Assembly (NCBI GenBank): GCA_035995205.1
Contig: DASYKS010000082.1
Span: forward strand, 15,831 to 79,830
Direction of reading: 5' to 3'
DNA: 64,000 nt
Source: DASYKS01 sp035995205
Lineage (GTDB): Bacteria > Acidobacteriota > Thermoanaerobaculia > Multivoradales > UBA5704
This document shows, one piece after another, positions 58,494-64,000 of the stretch (within the stretch, counting starts at the first letter, position 1; the number at the start of each line of letters is the position of its first letter). The notes under the pieces were generated by a model that was given only the letters and a program-made list of their open reading frames with translations, was not told where the DNA came from and did not search any database. A program made the translations under genes and the position numbers.

Positions 58494-61400
58494 CGCGGAT
58501 GTAAGCGGGGTCGTTGGTCCGGTTGTTGATCACCTGACCGGCGGCCAAAACCTTACCCGCCTTGACCAACACCTGCACCGTGAAGCCGTCCTCGATCGCC
58601 AAGCCTCCCAGCGGGTGCTCGCTGGGGCGGATCTGCTTCATCTTCCCTGGACCGAGCGGAAGGCTGGTGAAGCGGCCGAGAATCGTGCCGTCCAGCTTGC
58701 GGTAGATCACGTCGTACAGCCCCTGCGCGTTGGACGGGTTCATCAGCCAGATCGTGGTCCGCCACGCATCGCCCTGACGCAACCCCACCAGGGCCTGTCC
58801 CTTGCCCACGCCGGCCGCCTCTTGATCCGACTGCGGGATCATCGACTGGCCGAACCGGCGTGCCGGATTCGCGTTGTCGTAGCTCTCTCCGGTCACGCGC
58901 GGCAGCGCTCCGTCCGCCGTCGAGCTCTGGAACGAGAGGAAGCCGACCTGATTCGTGATGTGCCATTTGTCGGCGATCACGTTGGCCAAGCGCTGGCTCT
59001 CGCCAGGCTGGAGCGTGATTCGAACCGGCCTCTGCGGCTGGCTCGACACGCCGACCGCGGTGAACGACAAGTCGACCGCGATCGCCTGGGCGAGCGGGTT
59101 CGACAGCACTACGTCGGTCTGGTACAGGGTGTTGTTGAGCCCCGGCTGGCTGAGCGAGCCGACCAGGAACAGAGTCCTGCCCTGAGGTACTTCGGAGCTG
59201 GCGAACGCCGGATCTTGCGTCGCTACCCGCAGGTTCGTGCCGTAGGGATAGATCTTGCCTCCCGACTTCGGCTCGATCTCGACCCGGTAATCGGCGACGT
59301 TCGACACGCCGAGGTCGCGGATCTCTTGCGGCTGGAACTGCTTCTGGCCGAAGCGACCGAGCGTCAGATCGCCCGACTCGCCGAGCTGGTGGCCCTGGGC
59401 GTCGAAGAACCGGAGGTGATAGACGGCGGGTTCGGAGTTGGGGTTGCTCAAACCGAAATAGGCCACCCGCTCCGAGTTGTCGTTCAGACCGATCAGATAC
59501 ATCCGGGCCTGGGGCGCGGCGGTACCGGCGGCATTGGCCATCGACACGCCGGGCACCGTCTGGCCGAACTTCGAGCCGTCCGTCTGGAGCGTGTTGTTGA
59601 ACGACAGGACGACCGGCTCCCCGGTTCCGCGCGTCACCTCGGCGGTGATGAAGCCCACCGTGTTCTCACGCGAGAACAGCTGGCCCAAGACGTCGCCGAC
59701 GAACAGCGTCGCTCCCGCGGAAATGACCCGGGTCTGGAGCGGCGGATTCGCCTCCACCGCGCCGCGCTTCAAGAACTTCAGCTCGACCGTGATGTCCTGG
59801 TCGCTGGGGTTGAAGACGTACAGATCGCTCGATTGGGTGACGACGCCGCGGGTCTGGGCGATCCAGGGCAGGATGACCGACTTGTTGCCTTCGCCGGTCG
59901 GCTCGCCCGTGATCTGGAACACCCGGGTCTTCGTCTTGGTCTGGGAACCGTTGGTCCCGGTGAGCGAAACCGTGAAGCTCCCGGCCTGGGTGTAGGTATG
60001 AGCCGCGGTGTTGCCGGTGGTCGTCGGCGTGCTGTCCCCGAAGCTCCAGGTCAGGTTGCTCGCATTGGTGCTGGTCGAAGTGAAGTTGATCGCCGCGCCG
60101 GTAGTGCCGGTGCACAGCTCGATCCCGAACTGGCTGACGCAAGGCGCGGAGGTCGTGAAATTGACGTCGAACACCGGCGGCGGCGGACCGCCGACCGAGA
60201 CCGGGATGGTCTTCTCCGACGCACAGATGCCAAAATTGCAACCGGGTCCGGAGCCCGACTTGGTCACCGTCAGGGTTACGTTGTAGGTGCTGGCGACCGC
60301 GTAGGAATGGGTCGCGGTCGAGCCCGAGGCGTTCTGACCGTCGCCGAAATCCCAGGCGTATCCGGTCGGCGAACCGGTCGAGGCGGTGCCGTTGAAGCTC
60401 ACGGCCTGCCCGATGTTCGGACTCGGCGGCGTGAAGCTGAAGTTGGCCGTGAGAGTTCCGCCGCCGCCCGTATTCGGATCGGTCACCGTCACCTGCCGGC
60501 TGCCGGAGGCACCGGGGCACGCGCTGTTGCTCGCCGAGACCGTTTTGCTGCCGGTGGTCGTCCAAGTGATCGAAACCGTAGAGGCCGTGGAGCCGCCGTT
60601 GATCGTGCCGCCCCCTGTTCCCCAACTCCAACCCGCGGAGTCCGGATTGCAACCCGAGGCGCTCGCCGTGAGGGTCGCCGGCTGGTTGATGTTCGCGCTG
60701 CTGGCGCCACCGAGCGTGATCGAGGCGGGTGCGACCGTCCCGCTGATGATGATCGGCAAGGCATGGGTAAAGACGGTCTCTTCGGATGCACCCCGACGAA
60801 CTCGCAGCTTCGGAAAGAACGACCCTTCCGCGCTATAGGTGTGGGTGGTTTGCGGCGTAGTACGACCCGCCTCTTCGTAGCTCCCGTTGCCGTCCCAGTC
60901 GTAGTCGTAGAACTGCGCACCGTGCGAATCGTCGGTGAACGCAATGGCTTGCCCGATCGTCCCGAGGCAGCCACCGCCAAAGCAGAACACGCCGGAGCCA
61001 TTGACCGCGGCGAAGCTCGCGGTCAGCGGCGAGATTTGCAGGATGGTGATCGGGAGCGGGTCGCTCGTGTGCTCGGCCTCGACGCAGTTCCTCACCTTCA
61101 CCCGGACGGCCTTGAGCCCGAGGCTCGTGTAGGTGAAGACCGGGTTCGGGCCGCTGACCGGATTGTTGGTGTAGGCCTGGAAGCCCGCGCCGTCGCCGAA
61201 ATCCCAGCTCCATTCGGTGGCGCCGGAGGCGACCACGTGGAACTGGACCGTGCCGGCGACGAACGGATCGGCGGTCGGCGCGAACAAGTTCGGCAGGGGC
61301 GACAGGGCGCCGAGCGTGAAGTCGACCGAACGGGTCGCCGTCGAGATCGAGTTCTGGACCTGGAGGGTCGCCGTGAAGTCCCCCGCGAGAACCCCCGCCG

Positions 61401-63198
61401 TGTTCCAGATGAAGCTCGGGCTGGTGCTCGTGGTCACCGGCGGGCCGCTCGGCCGCGGCGTGACCTGCCAGTTGTAGTTGAGCGTCGGCTGGCCGGTGAC
61501 ACCGGTCGCCGAGAACGTCACCGGCTGGCAGACGATCGGATTCAGCGGCGAGAGCGAGACGCTCGCGATCACCGGCGCCGGGTCGAGCACGGTCAGCGTC
61601 TTGTTCCGCGAGCCGCTGCCCGAGGCATTGGTCGCGGTCAAGGAAATCGTCTTCGCTCCGGTGCTCGCGAACGTGACTCCGGTCGGGTTATTCGCCGAAG
61701 AACCGCTCGGGCTGCCGTCCTGGAAACTCCAAGCCCAAGAGCTCGGCGCTCCCGAAGAGAGATCGCTGAAGGCGACCGGGGTTCCCGGATAGACGCTCGT
61801 GGGGCTCCAATCGAAATCGACGACCGGGGCCACGCCGCCGGTTCGTTTATGGATGTCGAGGATCGACTGGGCCGCGCGATAGAAGTACTCGTTCTCGAAC
61901 TTGCCCATGCGCGGCATGATGCGGTTGAAGCCGGTGGGATTGCGCCGGTAGTAGTAGTCCCAATAACCGATCTGCTGGCCGCCGAGCGAGACCTTCTGGG
62001 GCGGAGTGATGTCGTGCGCCTGGGAGGGAACCGACACGTCGACCAGAAACTCGCGCTGCGGGTCGGGGGGGAAGGAGCCGCAGGCATTGTCCGAGCCGAA
62101 GTAGAGGAACGGACGGCCCGCGCTGCTCGAATAGGTGACGTAAAGCTCCTCGGTCCCGCCGGGCATCGGCATCGTCCAGATCGGACTGCCGATCGTGCAG
62201 GAGGAACCGGTGATGCACGAGACGTCATAGATGCTGCCGGCGAAATCCGTATGGGTGGCCAGGTAATAGTGGCCGCCGCTCTTCCACATCGCCACGCCGT
62301 AGACTCCGGACAGGCCCGAGAGCTTCTGCACCGGGGCCGCGGGGTTCGCGACGTCCCAGATCTCGAAGCTGGCCACTGGGCCCGTCGCCAAAGCGACATA
62401 GTTGTCGACGCCGTCGATGTACCGGACCTGCGTACGGGCGGCGATCCGGCCGACGTAAACGCCCGAACAGGTACCGAACCCTTCGTCGAGGCACGGGACC
62501 ACCGGAGCGTTCGCGCGGGCCGTCGACATGTTGTAGACGAGGACGCCGCCCGGTCGGCTGGCGGGGTGCGCACCGCTCGCCTCGGTGGCGAAGAACGCGT
62601 ACACCTGGTTGCCGATCGTCGTCGTATAGACCTGATTTCCGATGTAACCCGAATTCTGGTAAAGCAGCCTCGGGGTCATCTTGTTGGTGAAATCCCAGAG
62701 CGTGATCCCGATGTCCGACTGGCCGGCGATCGCGCCCAGGTTGCCTTCGACGTCGATGTCGCGCAACGGCACTTTCAGCTCGCCCTGAGGCCAATACAGA
62801 AAGGTCGACGGCGCGGCAACCGTCGTGATCGAGACCGGACTGGCCGGAGTCGTCCGGATGTCCCAGATCTGAAAGCCGTGCGAGATGACCGAGTAGAGAT
62901 ATCCGGAGTCGATGTCCAAAGACATCCAGAGCGGATTGGCGACGCCGTACGAGCTGGTGAACTCGTTGAAATCGGTGTTGTCCCGTGCGGGTGGGATCGT
63001 GCCCACGTCGACCGGTTGGAGCTCTCCCCAGAGCGACTGGGGAACCGGGTGCGCCGGTGTCTTGCAGGTCATGAACCCGCAACCGCCGTCTCCTTCGCAA
63101 TTCTGCGCCTGGGCTCGGGAATTCGAGAATCCGCTCGCGATCAGAAGGGCGAACAGAAGGCTGAGACGGGCGGCTGAACGGTGGAATCGAATCATCAT
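58480..63198 (-). CDS. giant secreted propeller protein with about seven PKD domains
   Basis: A 1572-residue exported protein. ATG 63198 has GGGGAG at normal spacing; the signal peptide ends near SRAQA. Residues ~25-430 repeat the Cys-containing start (CEGDGGCGFMTCKTP) and LVIVD-type propeller of its paralogue at 54820-56979. About seven PKD/Ig-like domains follow (~440-1130), several with the classic WDFGDG or WSFGD strand and HTY turn (WSWDFGDGAG, YAWDFGDGQN, LTWSFGDSTP). The C-terminal ~440 residues contain two or three similar beta-sandwich units (SSDLYVFNPSDQDITVELKF; TTIWLMNPSNAQGLYDVIYR). An adhesive or matrix role at the surface is plausible. Confidence 0.9.
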   Translation of the reverse strand: MMIRFHRSAARLSLLFALLIASGFSNSRAQAQNCEGDGGCGFMTCKTPAHPVPQSLWGELQPVDVGTIPPARDNTDFNEFTSSYGVANPLWMSLDIDSGYLYSVISHGFQIWDIRTTPASPVSITTVAAPSTFLYWPQGELKVPLRDIDVEGNLGAIAGQSDIGITLWDFTNKMTPRLLYQNSGYIGNQVYTTTIGNQVYAFFATEASGAHPASRPGGVLVYNMSTARANAPVVPCLDEGFGTCSGVYVGRIAARTQVRYIDGVDNYVALATGPVASFEIWDVANPAAPVQKLSGLSGVYGVAMWKSGGHYYLATHTDFAGSIYDVSCITGSSCTIGSPIWTMPMPGGTEELYVTYSSSAGRPFLYFGSDNACGSFPPDPQREFLVDVSVPSQAHDITPPQKVSLGGQQIGYWDYYYRRNPTGFNRIMPRMGKFENEYFYRAAQSILDIHKRTGGVAPVVDFDWSPTSVYPGTPVAFSDLSSGAPSSWAWSFQDGSPSGSSANNPTGVTFASTGAKTISLTATNASGSGSRNKTLTVLDPAPVIASVSLSPLNPIVCQPVTFSATGVTGQPTLNYNWQVTPRPSGPPVTTSTSPSFIWNTAGVLAGDFTATLQVQNSISTATRSVDFTLGALSPLPNLFAPTADPFVAGTVQFHVVASGATEWSWDFGDGAGFQAYTNNPVSGPNPVFTYTSLGLKAVRVKVRNCVEAEHTSDPLPITILQISPLTASFAAVNGSGVFCFGGGCLGTIGQAIAFTDDSHGAQFYDYDWDGNGSYEEAGRTTPQTTHTYSAEGSFFPKLRVRRGASEETVFTHALPIIISGTVAPASITLGGASSANINQPATLTASASGCNPDSAGWSWGTGGGTINGGSTASTVSITWTTTGSKTVSASNSACPGASGSRQVTVTDPNTGGGGTLTANFSFTPPSPNIGQAVSFNGTASTGSPTGYAWDFGDGQNASGSTATHSYAVASTYNVTLTVTKSGSGPGCNFGICASEKTIPVSVGGPPPPVFDVNFTTSAPCVSQFGIELCTGTTGAAINFTSTSTNASNLTWSFGDSTPTTTGNTAAHTYTQAGSFTVSLTGTNGSQTKTKTRVFQITGEPTGEGNKSVILPWIAQTRGVVTQSSDLYVFNPSDQDITVELKFLKRGAVEANPPLQTRVISAGATLFVGDVLGQLFSRENTVGFITAEVTRGTGEPVVLSFNNTLQTDGSKFGQTVPGVSMANAAGTAAPQARMYLIGLNDNSERVAYFGLSNPNSEPAVYHLRFFDAQGHQLGESGDLTLGRFGQKQFQPQEIRDLGVSNVADYRVEIEPKSGGKIYPYGTNLRVATQDPAFASSEVPQGRTLFLVGSLSQPGLNNTLYQTDVVLSNPLAQAIAVDLSFTAVGVSSQPQRPVRITLQPGESQRLANVIADKWHITNQVGFLSFQSSTADGALPRVTGESYDNANPARRFGQSMIPQSDQEAAGVGKGQALVGLRQGDAWRTTIWLMNPSNAQGLYDVIYRKLDGTILGRFTSLPLGPGKMKQIRPSEHPLGGLAIEDGFTVQVLVKAGKVLAAGQVINNRTNDPAYIRGETR

Positions 63199-63442
63199 TC
63201 TCTCGAGCTCCCCAAGGGGCAAGTCGATCAGAACCTGAGAAACCAAGGCGCCACATGTCCGGGCACCGGCTTCCCGCGAAGGGGGGGACGAGCCGATCGG
63301 AGGCGGCAGCAAGGGCTGTTGCGTCCGATCATGCACGCTTCTGGAAATGCCTAAGAATATCGGCTCCTCCGAACTACCTCACGCGCAGGGAGCGGCGGGA
63401 GCCAGATCGCGGGAGTCAGAAAAATGAGAAGAAGGGAAACGA

Positions 63443-63475
63443 GGGGTGGGCACGAGCAAGGCTCGAACCCACCCC
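63443..63475 (-). terminator. Rho-independent terminator of the last gene
   Basis: On the minus strand GGGGTGGG-TT-CGAGC-CTT-GCTCG-TG-CCCACCCC forms a strong two-part stem. It is followed by a T-rich run (CTTCTTCTCATTTTT), 15 bases after the stop codon at 63490. Confidence 0.8.
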
Positions 63476-63489
63476 AGAGGCTTCGTGGT

Positions 63490-63999
63490 TTAGCCGCCGA
63501 TCAAGGCGTGGTTGGCGTCACAGGCGCTGTCGAGTTGGATCGCGTCATACCCGACGCTGAACCGGCCCGAAGCGTCCATCACCACCGTCACCCAAGCCTG
63601 AGCCGCCGCCGGGTCTTCCGGCGGATTGCTCCCCGCCGCTGCCACCGTGGTGTTCAGGTTCAGGAAGATCCAGCCGAAGTCGAACGACACCGGGAAGTCC
63701 TCTCCGTCCACTTCCGTACGCTGCGACTCGGCCGGGAACGGAATCAGGAAGTCGCCCGGAGGCGGCGGCGAGAACGGCGGAACCTGCTGCAACTCCGGAG
63801 TCTCCGCCTCGTCGAAGATCACGATCTGCTCTTCGCCCAGCGGATACCACGACGGCAACGTGCCGCACTTGAACGCGTTCTGGTCGACCTTCGAGTCGCG
63901 CCACACGAGGTAGCTCGTACCGCCGGTGAACGCGCCGCCGTTGATGTAGCGCGCGGCGAAGTTGGTCGACAGCGGCTCGCGGTTGTCCGCGGCCGTCCA
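63490..63999 (-). CDS. large secreted protein, C-terminal part only (5' end outside window)
   Basis: The frame is open from the window edge to a stop at 63490 (about 169 codons). Visible sequence includes REPLSTNFAARYINGGAFTG, GGTSYLVWRDSKVDQNAFKC, GTLPSWYPLGEEQIVIFDE and FSVGYDAIQLDSACDANHAL, with two or three cysteines near the end. It looks like the C-terminus of an extracellular beta-rich protein. Similar endings occur, as I recall, in uncharacterised acidobacterial surface proteins. Its strand and location suggest a surface-protein cluster with the PKD genes. Confidence 0.75.
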   Translation of the reverse strand, partial: WTAADNREPLSTNFAARYINGGAFTGGTSYLVWRDSKVDQNAFKCGTLPSWYPLGEEQIVIFDEAETPELQQVPPFSPPPPGDFLIPFPAESQRTEVDGEDFPVSFDFGWIFLNLNTTVAAAGSNPPEDPAAAQAWVTVVMDASGRFSVGYDAIQLDSACDANHALIGG

Positions 64000-64000
64000 G

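Noticed and set aside
58288..63177. 1629-codon open frame on the plus strand
   Set aside because: It is the antisense of the PKD protein gene. Its Arg/Gly/Asp-rich composition is typical of a shadow frame in GC-rich DNA.
63455..63475. GGTTCGAGCC on the minus strand resembling a tRNA T-arm
   Set aside because: It is half of a terminator stem; no acceptor, D-arm or anticodon stem can be formed around it.

Overview
The window is GC-rich (about two thirds G+C), densely packed and almost entirely protein-coding. Its gene content fits an Acidobacteriota genome, possibly a Thermoanaerobaculia-like lineage. The hints are a VWFA-related protein of the acidobacterial type, a Ser/Thr kinase fused to a TPR tail, large PKD/LVIVD-type secreted proteins, and an outer membrane implied by a TonB receptor and a BamA-like barrel. 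The lineage is an inference from gene families. I found no rRNA, tRNA or CRISPR array. Many genes are joined by 4-base ATGA stop/start overlaps, which I used to fix starts and define operons.

Layout. 0-3.7 kb: the end of a VWFA-related protein, an RlmI-like rRNA methyltransferase and a BrnT/BrnA toxin-antitoxin pair. 3.8-9.9 kb (minus strand): a haem-uptake operon consisting of a TonB receptor, a HutX/ChuX-like protein, a binding protein, a permease, an ATPase and an unknown gene; a perfect 8-1-8 Fur-like palindrome lies upstream. 10-17.2 kb: a hydrolase, a ClC channel with CBS and TrkA-C domains, a candidate structured RNA, a LolC/E-like permease, carA and a DAHP synthase. 17.3-23.6 kb: a secreted protein, Bcp peroxiredoxin, an EamA transporter, a Leu/Glu-type dehydrogenase, an alpha/beta hydrolase with a small membrane partner, and a glycosyltransferase.

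23.6-28.9 kb is the accessory region. It holds a decayed vapBC pair, an AT-rich two-gene cassette (a two-helix membrane protein plus a P-loop NTPase of 688 residues), a decayed tyrosine recombinase, and a 21-bp tandem repeat array of about 21 units. The cassette is the best candidate for an undescribed system, most plausibly anti-phage defence.

28.9-34.8 kb: a surface-polysaccharide cluster (flippase, GT4, deacetylase, hexapeptide acyltransferase, secreted protein), a field of palindromic repeats and a BON-LysM protein. 35-41.4 kb: a ligand-poor rubrerythrin-like protein, a membrane PP2C/SpoIIE phosphatase, a D-amino-acid oxidase-like enzyme and a kinase-TPR protein. 41.5-43.4 kb: a small island of lower GC with TumE/TumA and two orphan genes. 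43.5-48 kb: an NtrYX-like two-component system translationally coupled to a DUF4390 protein and a POTRA/barrel protein. 48.2-52.8 kb: a second glycan operon (Wzt-type ATPase, radical SAM enzyme, GT2, GT4). 53-54.8 kb: an orphan Rpn-type C-terminal domain, a frameshifted small gene and a TylF-like methyltransferase. 54.8-64 kb: two paralogous secreted propeller proteins (one with about seven PKD domains), an arylsulfotransferase-like lipoprotein and the end of another large protein cut by the window edge.
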